Source: JAAFIP01 sp043774625
GTDB lineage: Bacteria > Pseudomonadota > Gammaproteobacteria > Burkholderiales > Burkholderiaceae_C
NCBI GenBank assembly: GCA_043774625.1
Contig: JAYVTG010000106.1
Span: forward strand, 1 to 51,535
DNA: 51,535 nt
Reading direction: 5' to 3'
The translations under genes and the position numbers were made by a program. The notes beneath the pieces were generated by a model. The model ran no database searches. It worked only from the letters and a program-made list of their open reading frames with translations, and was not told the origin of the DNA. This document shows, piece by piece, positions 1 through 7,217 of the stretch (positions are counted from its first letter, which is position 1; each line of letters opens with the position of its first letter).

Positions 1-74
1 CATCCCCCCCCCCCCCCCCCAGAAGCATGTGATTCGCCCTGTTTAAACGCCTTATATCCCTGCTCAAGCGCCAT
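1..74 (-). CDS. possible 5' end of an unidentified gene (partial)
   Basis: An ATG at 74 on the minus strand is preceded at a good distance by GAGGG and opens a frame to the left edge of the window. The frame reads about 18 ordinary residues (starting MALEQGYKAF) and then a glycine run encoded by the poly-G tract. Too little is visible to assign a family. It would be transcribed in the same direction as glnB, from the 75-185 gap. The support is the start codon with its ribosome site and the absence of stops, so this is tentative. Confidence 0.3.
   Translation of the reverse strand, partial: MALEQGYKAFKQGESHASGGGGGG
4..20. repeat. poly-C tract (C17)
   Basis: An uninterrupted run of 17 C begins three bases from the left edge. 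On the minus strand it is poly-G and would lie inside the reading frame of the possible gene starting at 74. It could be a slippage-prone contingency tract or a sequencing/assembly artefact near a contig end. Confidence 0.85.
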
Positions 75-89
75 TTATTTCCCTCACAG

Positions 90-111
90 TGCACATCAAT
101 ATGAATGTGCA
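90..111. promoter_or_regulatory. dyad TGCACAT-N8-ATGTGCA
   Basis: Two perfect 7-bp inverted arms separated by 8 bp lie just upstream of the possible minus-strand start at 74. The halves resemble NtrC half-sites (TGCACC), but the spacing is longer than the NtrC consensus, so the regulator is unknown. The neighbouring glnB makes nitrogen control an attractive but unproven idea. Confidence 0.35.
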
Positions 112-112
112 T

Positions 113-164
113 CTATTTGCAATATACCTGCTTCTCCTTCTGTCAAGAGTAACTATTTGCAATA
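113..164. repeat. pair of 12-bp direct repeats CTATTTGCAATA
   Basis: The same 12 bases occur at 113-124 and 153-164, exactly 40 bp apart start to start (close to four helical turns). They lie in the gap between the glnB stop and the possible leftward gene, which suggests a regulatory site, though chance cannot be excluded. Confidence 0.4.
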
Positions 165-185
165 CGTATGCGGGGATTGTTAATG

Positions 186-524
186 CTACACGGCCGCTTC
201 GTCTTGCTCACCCGTGCGAATACGCACCACCCGCTCTACGCTGGTGACAAAAATCTTGCCGTCGCCGATTTTGCCGGTGCGCGCTGCGGCCACGATGGCT
301 TCTACGCAGCGGTCTACGTCTTCGCTTTTGACGGTCACTTCTACTTTCACCTTAGGCAAAAAGTCCACCACGTATTCCGCGCCACGGTACAGCTCGGTAT
401 GGCCTTTTTGGCGGCCAAACCCTTTGACTTCGGTAACGGTAAGGCCCGTAACGCCGCATTCGTGCAGGGCTTCGCGGACTTCTTCTAGCTTGAAGGGTTT
501 GATGATGGCGGTGATTTGTTTCAT
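186..524 (-). CDS. glnB: nitrogen regulatory protein P-II
   Basis: P-II signal protein (112 aa, the usual length). It senses 2-oxoglutarate and ATP/ADP and controls glutamine synthetase adenylylation and NtrB in the cytoplasm. The family core is intact: the N-terminal beta strand with IIKPFKLEEV, the T-loop GFGRQKGHTELYRGAEYVV with the uridylylation tyrosine at Y51, and the B-loop RTGKIGDGKIFV near residue 82. The start at 524 has a GGAG site upstream. It lies 33 bp downstream of nadE on the same strand, so the two are probably co-transcribed. GlnB and GlnK cannot be told apart with certainty; the nadE neighbourhood and absence of a visible amtB favour GlnB. Confidence 0.93.
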   Translation of the reverse strand: MKQITAIIKPFKLEEVREALHECGVTGLTVTEVKGFGRQKGHTELYRGAEYVVDFLPKVKVEVTVKSEDVDRCVEAIVAAARTGKIGDGKIFVTSVERVVRIRTGEQDEAAV

Positions 525-557
525 GGTGGCTCCAGCGAGAGAAGTTAAGTGAATGCT

Positions 558-2243
558 TTATGCGCGAAATTTAGAGGTTATAGGATAACGCCAATCTTTG
601 CCAAAACTCCTATGGGTAACGCGAATACCCACGGGAGACTGGCGGCGCTTGTATTCGTTGATGCGAATAAGCCGTGCCACGCGCTCTACCGTAGCACGCT
701 CGTAGCCCGCCGCGATGATGTCTTCCAGGCTGCCGTCGTTTTCCATATAGCGTTCCAAAATCGCGTCTAGCACCTCGTAGGGCGGCAAACTGTCCTGGTC
801 TTTTTGGTCGGGGCGCAGCTCGGCGCTGGGGGGGCGGGTAATGATGCGCTCGGGGATGGGGTTGTCGCAGCTACCGTAGGGGTTGTGGGCGTTTCTCCAG
901 CGGCACAGCTTGAAGACCGTGGTTTTCAGCAAATCTTTGATGACCGCAAAACCGCCTGCCATGTCGCCATACAAGGTGCAATAACCGGTGGCCATTTCGC
1001 TCTTGTTGCCCGTGGTGAGCACAATGGAGCCAAATTTATTTGACAGTGCCATCAGCAGGGTGCCGCGAATGCGGGCCTGGATATTTTCTTCGGTCGTGTC
1101 TTCCTTCAGCCCCTTGAATTCACCCGCCAAAGACGCCTTGAAAGCCTCAAACTCGGGCACGATGGAAATTTCGTCATAGCGCACCCCCATGCGCTTGGCC
1201 ATGTCTCTCGCATCAATCCACGAAATGTCTGCGGTGTAGGGCGAAGGCATCATCACGGCGCGCACCTGGTCTTTGCCCAGCGCATCTACGGCAATAGCCA
1301 ATACCAAGGCGGAGTCGATGCCGCCCGACAAACCCAGCAGCGCGCCAGGAAAACCGTTTTTGCCCAGATAGTCGCGCACGCCCAGCACCAGGGCGTCCCA
1401 CAGGTCAGCTTCGTCGGTACGGGCGGGTTGCTTGTTTGCTATTATTTGTATAGCTGCTTGCGCATTATCTACGCTGGCGCTGGCCTGTTTTGCTTCAAAA
1501 ATGAACAAATCTTCCTTAAAACTGGCCGCATTGCCCGCCAGCGTGCCGTCGGCATGCAGCACGAAGGACGCGCCGTCAAACACCACCTCGTCTTGCCCGC
1601 CTACATGGTGCGCATACACCAGGGGCAGCCCGGTAGCCAGCGCGCCGCGCCGCATGCGTTCCACACGCTCATGGCCCTTGCCCACGTGGAAGGGTGAGGC
1701 GTTGATCACGGCCAAAATCTCTGCCCCCGCCTCCTTGGCCAACTGACCCGGCTCGTCAAACCAGGCGTCTTCGCAAATCAGCAGGCCTACCGATACGCCT
1801 TCGACCTGAAACACGCACACGCCCTGGCCTGGGGTGAAGTAGCGCCGCTCGTCAAACACCTGGTAGTTGGGCAGTTCGCGTTTGGCGTAGGTTTCAATTT
1901 TTTTGCCTTCCAGCAACACGCTGGCCGCATTGTGCCGCCGCTGCACAGCCACGCTTTTGGTACGGCTGTCGCCCCCCGTGGGGTGCCCGACGACGACGTG
2001 CAGGCCCTTTAACCCCGCCAATTCGCGGGCTACCGTGGTCAAGGCATCATCACAAGCAGCGGTGAAGCTTAAGCGCAGCATCTGGTCTTCGGCGCTGTAG
2101 CCGCTGATGGACAATTCAGGCGTTAGCACCAGGCGCACGCCCTGCGCGTAAGCGGTTCGGGCGGCGTCGATGATCTTGGCTGCATTGCCCGGCATGTCAC
2201 CTACGGTAAAGTTCAGTTGCGCAACGCAAATTTTCAAAGTCAT
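558..2243 (-). CDS. nadE: glutamine-dependent NAD(+) synthase
   Basis: Makes NAD+ from deamido-NAD+, ATP and glutamine, the last step of NAD synthesis (561 aa, typical of the two-domain enzyme). The N-terminal nitrilase-fold amidase domain (about 1-250) has the Glu-Lys-Cys triad at E43, K121 and C157 (LLICEDAW). The C-terminal synthetase domain carries the PP-loop SGGIDSA at 306-312. Residues 255-270, in the linker between the two domains, are encoded by a copy of the dispersed repeat (1437-1480) and read ASVDNAQAA and onward, so the insertion is in frame. The start lies only 16 bp from the assumed start of the divergent acyltransferase gene; its ribosome site is weak. Confidence 0.96.
   Translation of the reverse strand: MTLKICVAQLNFTVGDMPGNAAKIIDAARTAYAQGVRLVLTPELSISGYSAEDQMLRLSFTAACDDALTTVARELAGLKGLHVVVGHPTGGDSRTKSVAVQRRHNAASVLLEGKKIETYAKRELPNYQVFDERRYFTPGQGVCVFQVEGVSVGLLICEDAWFDEPGQLAKEAGAEILAVINASPFHVGKGHERVERMRRGALATGLPLVYAHHVGGQDEVVFDGASFVLHADGTLAGNAASFKEDLFIFEAKQASASVDNAQAAIQIIANKQPARTDEADLWDALVLGVRDYLGKNGFPGALLGLSGGIDSALVLAIAVDALGKDQVRAVMMPSPYTADISWIDARDMAKRMGVRYDEISIVPEFEAFKASLAGEFKGLKEDTTEENIQARIRGTLLMALSNKFGSIVLTTGNKSEMATGYCTLYGDMAGGFAVIKDLLKTTVFKLCRWRNAHNPYGSCDNPIPERIITRPPSAELRPDQKDQDSLPPYEVLDAILERYMENDGSLEDIIAAGYERATVERVARLIRINEYKRRQSPVGIRVTHRSFGKDWRYPITSKFRA
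1437..1480 (+). repeat. dispersed ATAGCTGC repeat, copy 1 (inside nadE)
   Basis: Begins with the short hairpin GCTATT...TATAGC and continues with the core GCGCATTATCTACGCTGGC. It lies in frame in the NadE interdomain linker, read on its reverse strand. Confidence 0.8.
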
Positions 2244-2259
2244 ATCAGGATCAATTTTG

Positions 2260-3534
2260 GTGCCAAAACAAGTTAACTACAGTGTAGCCCACGCCAGTCA
2301 TGCTGCCAGTGCACCGGGCGTAGCACCCTACTGCGTGCGCGTGCATTCCAGCCCGCTGGACATAGACGCCGCGCAGTGGAACCAGCTACTGGCCGCCTGC
2401 GACGCGCCCACGCCTTTCATGCGCCACGAATACCTGGCCGCCCTGCACAGCAGCGGCTCGGCCACCCAGGCCAACGGCTGGTTGCCGCAATTTGTTTCGC
2501 TGTACGCACCCGACGAGAAAGAGCTGCTGGCCAGCGCCCCGCTGTACGTCAAAGACCATTCTTACGGCGAATACATCTTTGACTGGGCCTGGGCGCGCGC
2601 CTACCAGGAGCACGGTTTGCGCTACTACCCCAAGGCCAGCGTTGCCATACCCTTCACACCTGTGCCCGGAACCCGTTATTTGGCTAAAAATAGCGCAATG
2701 TCAGCGTGCCTATTGCGCGAGCAGCTATCATTTTGTGAGCAAAATAAGTTATCGTCTCTGCATGGGTTGTTCATCTCTGACGCAGATAAAACGGTTACCG
2801 ACACCGCGCAGCTCATGGCGCGGCAAACCGTGCAATTTCACTGGATCAATCAAAAACCCGATGGCCTGCCCTGGCGCAGCTTTGACGAATACCTCACAGG
2901 TTTAGCCCAAGACAAACGCAAAAAAATCCGCACCGAGAGGCGCAAGGTAGCGGACGCAGGCATTACATGGAAGACCAGCGTGGGGGCCGACATTAGCGCC
3001 CAAGAGTGGCAGTTTTTCTACCGCTGCTACGAACGCACCTACCTCGAACACGGCAACCCGCCTTACCTCACCCCTGCCTTTTTTGACAGCATGGCCACCA
3101 CCATGCCCGAGAACTGGGTGCTGTTTACCGCGTACTTTCAAAATCAGCCAATTGCTACAAGTTTAATAGCTGTCTGCGCATATTCCACGCTGGCTAGTGG
3201 CCAAAATGACTCCCAAAAGTCTAACAAGGTAGCCTATGGCCGCTACTGGGGCGCTCTGGCTAGAGTAGACAGCCTGCACTTTGAAGCCTGCTACTACCAG
3301 CCGCTGCAATGGTGCATAGACAACGGCTTTACCCGCTTTGAAGGCGGCGCGCAGGGCGAACACAAAATGGCCCGTGGCCTGCTGCCCATACCCACCCACA
3401 GTGCCCACTGGCTGGCCCACCCACAGTTTGCTGATGCCGTGGCGCGGTTTTTAGAGCGCGAGGGGGTTGGCATTGACAATTACCTGGAGCATCTGCAAGA
3501 GCGCAACCCGTTTCGCCCTGCTAGAGTGCCATAA
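2260..3534 (+). CDS. FemAB/GNAT-like acyltransferase (DUF482 family)
   Basis: Resembles the peptidogalycan-biosynthesis/GNAT-type proteins of family DUF482 (FemAB-like fold). Recognisable stretches include TPFMRHEYLAAL near the N-terminus, the SYGEYIFDWAWARAYQEHG block and the C-terminal FEGGAQGEHKMARG. The substrate is unknown. The start is uncertain: the open frame extends back to 2170, but that would overlap nadE. I chose the GTG at 2260, which has AGGA upstream; GTG codons at 2335 or 2341 would also keep all family blocks. The gene carries two in-frame copies of the dispersed repeat, at 2701-2735 and 3153-3194, adding peptides that look foreign to the family (for example LIAVCAYSTLA). It diverges from nadE. 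Confidence 0.8.
   Translation: MPKQVNYSVAHASHAASAPGVAPYCVRVHSSPLDIDAAQWNQLLAACDAPTPFMRHEYLAALHSSGSATQANGWLPQFVSLYAPDEKELLASAPLYVKDHSYGEYIFDWAWARAYQEHGLRYYPKASVAIPFTPVPGTRYLAKNSAMSACLLREQLSFCEQNKLSSLHGLFISDADKTVTDTAQLMARQTVQFHWINQKPDGLPWRSFDEYLTGLAQDKRKKIRTERRKVADAGITWKTSVGADISAQEWQFFYRCYERTYLEHGNPPYLTPAFFDSMATTMPENWVLFTAYFQNQPIATSLIAVCAYSTLASGQNDSQKSNKVAYGRYWGALARVDSLHFEACYYQPLQWCIDNGFTRFEGGAQGEHKMARGLLPIPTHSAHWLAHPQFADAVARFLEREGVGIDNYLEHLQERNPFRPARVP
2701..2735 (-). repeat. dispersed repeat, copy 2 (inside acyltransferase gene)
   Basis: Minus-oriented, somewhat degenerate copy: TCAGCGTG, then ATTGCGCGAGCAGCTATCA. Read through without a stop as MSACLLREQLSF. Confidence 0.6.
3153..3194 (+). 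repeat. dispersed repeat, copy 3 (inside acyltransferase gene)
   Basis: Near-consensus copy with the core GCGCATATTCCACGCTGGC intact. Read in frame as LIAVCAYSTLA. Confidence 0.85.
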
Positions 3535-3571
3535 AGCCCAACAGCAGGTTTGCGTGGCTCCAGGCGCCACG

Positions 3572-4198
3572 TCAGGCAATCAGATGTTCCCAATGGCCGT
3601 TGGCACAAAAAGTTTCAAACCAGAACTCGTGCACATAGCGGTGGTGCATGGGGTGATGACTACAGATCAGTTCATTGCCTGCCCACACACCATGCCAAAA
3701 CTGGCGCGTCATTTGGCCATTCGTATCCGTATAAAACACAGTTGCGCCGACAAACAGGTTGCCATCTTCTGTTTTGGTAAACACCTTGTCCAGACACAGC
3801 ACGCCATCGCCCATCGGCATGGCTGCAAGCTTGGGGGTTGACCAGCGATTGCCGGACGATGATGACGATGCACCGCTTTCAACCGTGGTTCGAATCGCCA
3901 ACCCGTCAACCGCCAGCACCACCAGCCTACCGTTACCTTCTGCGCCCACCGTAAACGATGTAGCCCGCAGCCCAGTACTGGTCAATTTGCCAGCCTTACG
4001 CCAGGTGCTGGCAAGTTCGAAGCTCCAAACGCAACCGTCGGGGCCGATACAAAATGACTCTTGCTGTGCATTGGCATTGGTAACTACCAATACATTTTTA
4101 CCCGGTTGTTTGGCTAGGCGTTTGTTACAAAACATGCTGCAAAAACCCCTCCACGCCGAGCGATATGCTGAAAAGGGGGCAATAGTTAGAGCAAGCAT
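3572..4198 (-). CDS. hypothetical protein
   Basis: I do not recognise this protein (about 208 aa from the ATG at 4198; the frame is open back to 4261). It has short repeated strand-like motifs such as GCVWSFELASTW, GRLVVLAVDGLAIRT and GNLFVGATVFYTD, which suggests a beta-rich, possibly propeller-like fold, and a serine run (GASSSSSGN) in a likely loop. No ribosome site is obvious at either start. It converges with the acyltransferase gene (37 bp between stops) and diverges from the response regulator. The length of the open frame and ordinary composition support it as a real gene. Confidence 0.55.
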   Translation of the reverse strand: MLALTIAPFSAYRSAWRGFCSMFCNKRLAKQPGKNVLVVTNANAQQESFCIGPDGCVWSFELASTWRKAGKLTSTGLRATSFTVGAEGNGRLVVLAVDGLAIRTTVESGASSSSSGNRWSTPKLAAMPMGDGVLCLDKVFTKTEDGNLFVGATVFYTDTNGQMTRQFWHGVWAGNELICSHHPMHHRYVHEFWFETFCANGHWEHLIA

Positions 4199-4310
4199 AT
4201 GAATGGGTCGTTCTGACAAGAATAAGAAAAAATGCGTTTTTTGGTTTAATGTGACGACCAATTTTGATTGGAAACCCGGTTTACCGCATCGTACGAACTA
4301 ACTAGATAAC

Positions 4311-4316
4311 GGAGGG
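4311..4316 (+). promoter_or_regulatory. ribosome binding site that selects a TTG start
   Basis: GGAGGG sits 5 bp before the TTG at 4322 but 20 bp before the first ATG (4337), so translation of the response regulator most likely begins at TTG. Confidence 0.6.
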
Positions 4317-4321
4317 CAAAT

Positions 4322-4978
4322 TTGCGTGATACTTACATGGTGAATTCATCTTCTACCCCCAATGCAGTTCTGATCGACGACCACGCACTGTTTCGTACCG
4401 GGCTGCGCATGATCGTGCAGTCACATCCGCAAATACACGGCATAGCTGAAGCTGGATCCATACGTGAAGCGGAAACTTTTGCTAGCGAGCATGTTCAACT
4501 GGTGTTTCTGGACGTGCAATTGCCGCAAATCAACGGCTTGGACGGCCTACGCTGGATACGCAGCCTGTTTCCCCAAGCCCGCATCCTGGTGGTGTCGGCT
4601 AGCATGGGCACGCAGGCTGAACAACTGGCTCAAGAACGCGGAGCGCACGGCTACATTAGCAAAGCTGCATCAGCTGACGATATTTTGAGCGCTATCACCA
4701 CGCTTTTGAATGGCAAGGAATTTTTCTCGCAGCTGGTTGCATCGTATAGCCAGCCAAGGGGCAGTGCCAGCAGGTTAACCTCGCGCCAACTGGATGTATT
4801 GCGCCTATTGGCTGCAGGTCAATCCAACAAATTGATAGCGCGCGACATGGAATTGAGCGAAAGCACGGTGCGCGTACACGTGGCGGCCGTTTTTACGCAT
4901 TTTGGTGTGAATAGCCGTACGGCAGCTACATTGGCGGCGCAGCGGGCCGGCTTGGTGAGCCTGGGAGGAGCGATGTAG
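4322..4978 (+). CDS. NarL/LuxR-family response regulator
   Basis: Two-component transcription regulator (218 aa). The receiver domain (about 14-130) has the acidic pair D19-D20, the phospho-acceptor D64 in VFLDVQLP and the conserved K114. The C-terminal LuxR-type helix-turn-helix (about 151-212) has LTSRQLDVLRLLAAGQSNK and STVRVHVAAV. The TTG start is chosen from the strong GGAGGG site. Its TAG stop overlaps the GTG start of the following sensor kinase by one base, so the two are translationally coupled partners. The target genes are unknown. Confidence 0.9.
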   Translation: MRDTYMVNSSSTPNAVLIDDHALFRTGLRMIVQSHPQIHGIAEAGSIREAETFASEHVQLVFLDVQLPQINGLDGLRWIRSLFPQARILVVSASMGTQAEQLAQERGAHGYISKAASADDILSAITTLLNGKEFFSQLVASYSQPRGSASRLTSRQLDVLRLLAAGQSNKLIARDMELSESTVRVHVAAVFTHFGVNSRTAATLAAQRAGLVSLGGAM

Positions 4979-6701
4979 TGAGCGATAGAGAGTTAGAAGT
5001 TCTGCGCCAGCAGGTTGCACTGATGCTGCGCAACTTTCCAATCACCATCTTGAGTTCATACCTGGTCGCAGTGTTGGCAACCTGGGCCATGCAGGGTTTG
5101 GTAGAAAAAACCGCTTTGAATATCTGGCTAGTCAGCCAGACAATTATTTCTGGTTCTCTATTCTTTTGGTTTCGCTTACGCTTACGCCACAACAACCCAC
5201 GGCAAGTCGCACGATGGATGGTAATGTGCCTGGGCGTGATGGGCATGAGTTGGGGCAGCTTCGCCGTTACAGCCGTTTTCTACGGACCACCCGTGGGTAT
5301 GTTGTACGCAATGTCCGTCATGTGCGGGGTCATGTCCGGTTGGTTTGGCTTGTCAGGCCCCATTTTTCGGGCTCTATGGCAATTTTGATACCTGCAATTA
5401 CAGCGGTGGGCTTCGGTTTTGCGTATGTGGACGGTCAAGGATATTTAGCTTTGAGTCTGATGACTCCGGTTTATTTTTTACTGCTCGTCTCGCAAATGCG
5501 CACGGTAGAAACATCTACTCTACGCAGCATTGACCTGCAAATGGAAAACACCGGTTTGGTAGAAAAATTGCGCCAAGAATCGCATCAGGCAGACTTGGCC
5601 CGCGCAGCAGCCGAACAAGCCAACGCCGATAAATCCAAATTTTTGGCTGCTGCCAGCCACGACTTGCGCCAACCCTTACATGCCATGGGTTTATTTTTAG
5701 AAGCGCTGCAACGAACGAGCTTGAATGCAGAACAACAGCTAGTGTTAAAACACAGCAAAACTGCGTCAAACGCTGCAGGTGAAATGCTCACCACTTTGCT
5801 GGACTTTTCCAGACTGGAGGCTGGCGTCGTTAGCGTTGAGCCCAAAGCTTTTAACGTGCAAGCGCTTTTGGGTAAACTGGAACAAGTATTTGGGGCGCAG
5901 GCCGATGCTAAAAATTTGTTCTATCGCACCCGAGAGACTGCCTTGGCTGCTTTCGCTGATCCAAGCTTGGTCAATTTGGTCATGCATAACCTGATCAGCA
6001 ACGCTATTCGCTACACCGACCGTGGTGGCCTGATGGTGTGTTGCAGAAAGCGCAACAGACGCCTGGCATTGGAAGTATGGGACACAGGTATTGGCATTGC
6101 AGCTCAAGACCAGACCAGTATCTTCAAAGAATTTCATCAATTGGGTAATTCAGAACGCGACCATCGCAAGGGTTTGGGTTTGGGTTTAGCCATTGTACAA
6201 AAGCTGGTGCAAGAAATGGGCACACAAATACAGGTGGTGTCACGCCCAGGCCGTGGTTCCATGTTCCGCCTGTGGCTAGATGAGTATGATGGCTATGTGT
6301 ACGATGCGGCAGTCAGCATTACATCAAGCTTGGGGCTGCAAGGTCTGCACGCGCTGGTGGTTGACGACGAAGAGTCTGTTCGTCTGGGCATGCGCGAGCT
6401 ACTCACCAGTTGGGGTTGCATTTGCCGGGTTGTACAAGACATTGATGAAGCGTTGAATACACTCAAAGAGTTTATGCCTGATGTGGTGATTAGCGACTAC
6501 CGATTGCGCGACAACGTGAACGGTGGTCAGGTCATCGAGGCTGTGCGACGTGTTGTGGGAAGCCAACTACCAGCCATCATCGTCACTGGAGACACAGCAC
6601 CCGAGCGTTTGCGAGAAGCGCAAAACACCCAGGCAGTGCTGCTGCACAAGCCTGTATCGTCAGATGAACTGCGCAAGGTATTGCAACAACTTGTGCAATA
6701 A
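4978..6701 (+). pseudogene. hybrid sensor histidine kinase, split by a one-base frameshift
   Basis: Restoring one T in the run at 5383-5386 gives a continuous 574-residue protein. As it stands the first frame (4978-5388) stops after GPIFRALWQF and the rest continues in another frame. Restored layout: about six membrane segments (residues 1-175), a short coiled linker, HisKA with H228 in ASHDLRQPLHAMG, the ATPase with NLISNAIRYT, DTGIGI and GLGLGLAIV, then a receiver domain with VVDDEES and D507 in VISDYRL. The GTG start has GGAGG upstream and overlaps the stop of its partner regulator. All catalytic motifs are intact downstream of the shift, so this is either a recent mutation or a sequencing error in a homopolymer. 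Confidence 0.85.
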
Positions 6702-6730
6702 ACCCATGAATAAACTGTCGTACTCTTTAT

Positions 6731-6766
6731 GCTATTAAATTTATAGCTTCTGGCGCTTATTCCGCG
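6731..6766 (+). repeat. dispersed repeat, copy 4 (intergenic, degenerate)
   Basis: Has the hairpin half GCTATTAAATTTATAGC followed by a diverged core (TTCTGGCGCTTATTCCGC). Lies between the kinase stop and the convergent small gene. Confidence 0.6.
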
Positions 6767-6784
6767 GTAAAAATAACCAAAATA

Positions 6785-7050
6785 CTATTTCATTCGCTGT
6801 TCCAGCCGTTTTTGTGCGGTACGCAGCAGAAAGTGAATGTCAACAAGGGCGGTGTCAGGGTGGTTGTTATAGTCCATGATACGGTGTAGCTTTCTCGAAA
6901 ATCTGTACCTTGGCGCTCCAAGCTGCGGATAACCGTATTGGGTTCCTGCTTGGGCAGGACAGAACAGGCAAAAAGAACCATAAGCGTAAGAGTAGCGAGA
7001 AACGCACTTTCATGGCGTATCGCCAGATGGTGTGTAGTTAGGTAAGTCAT
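6785..7050 (-). pseudogene. small lipoprotein-like gene with frameshift
   Basis: The frame from 7050 begins with a hydrophobic segment ending in LFACS, which resembles a lipoprotein signal, followed by NTVIRSL. It then turns into unlikely sequence and stops at 6790. Adding one G near 6918 restores a plausible ending: GAPRYRFSRKLHRIMDYNN, then DTALVDIHFLLRTAQKR, stopping at 6785. The signature eVixxLGxP after a lipobox is reminiscent of SmpA/BamE-like lipoproteins, but that match is weak. Either a recent frameshift or a base error. Confidence 0.45.
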
Positions 7051-7217
7051 AGACTTTTTAGCATCGATTCACATGACGCTGAACGCATGCCGCCATCGAT
7101 AAAGCCCACCTCGACCACTAAAGTGTTTGGTTTGCGCACAAACCCCAGTACGGAGGTACACCACTTGCGACTACAGTGGTGCATACCTTCACGCAGCTTT
7201 ATAGAAAGACCTGCAGC

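Noticed and set aside
168..552. Plus-strand open frames opposite glnB
   Set aside because: They are shadows of glnB, whose motifs are unambiguous on the minus strand.
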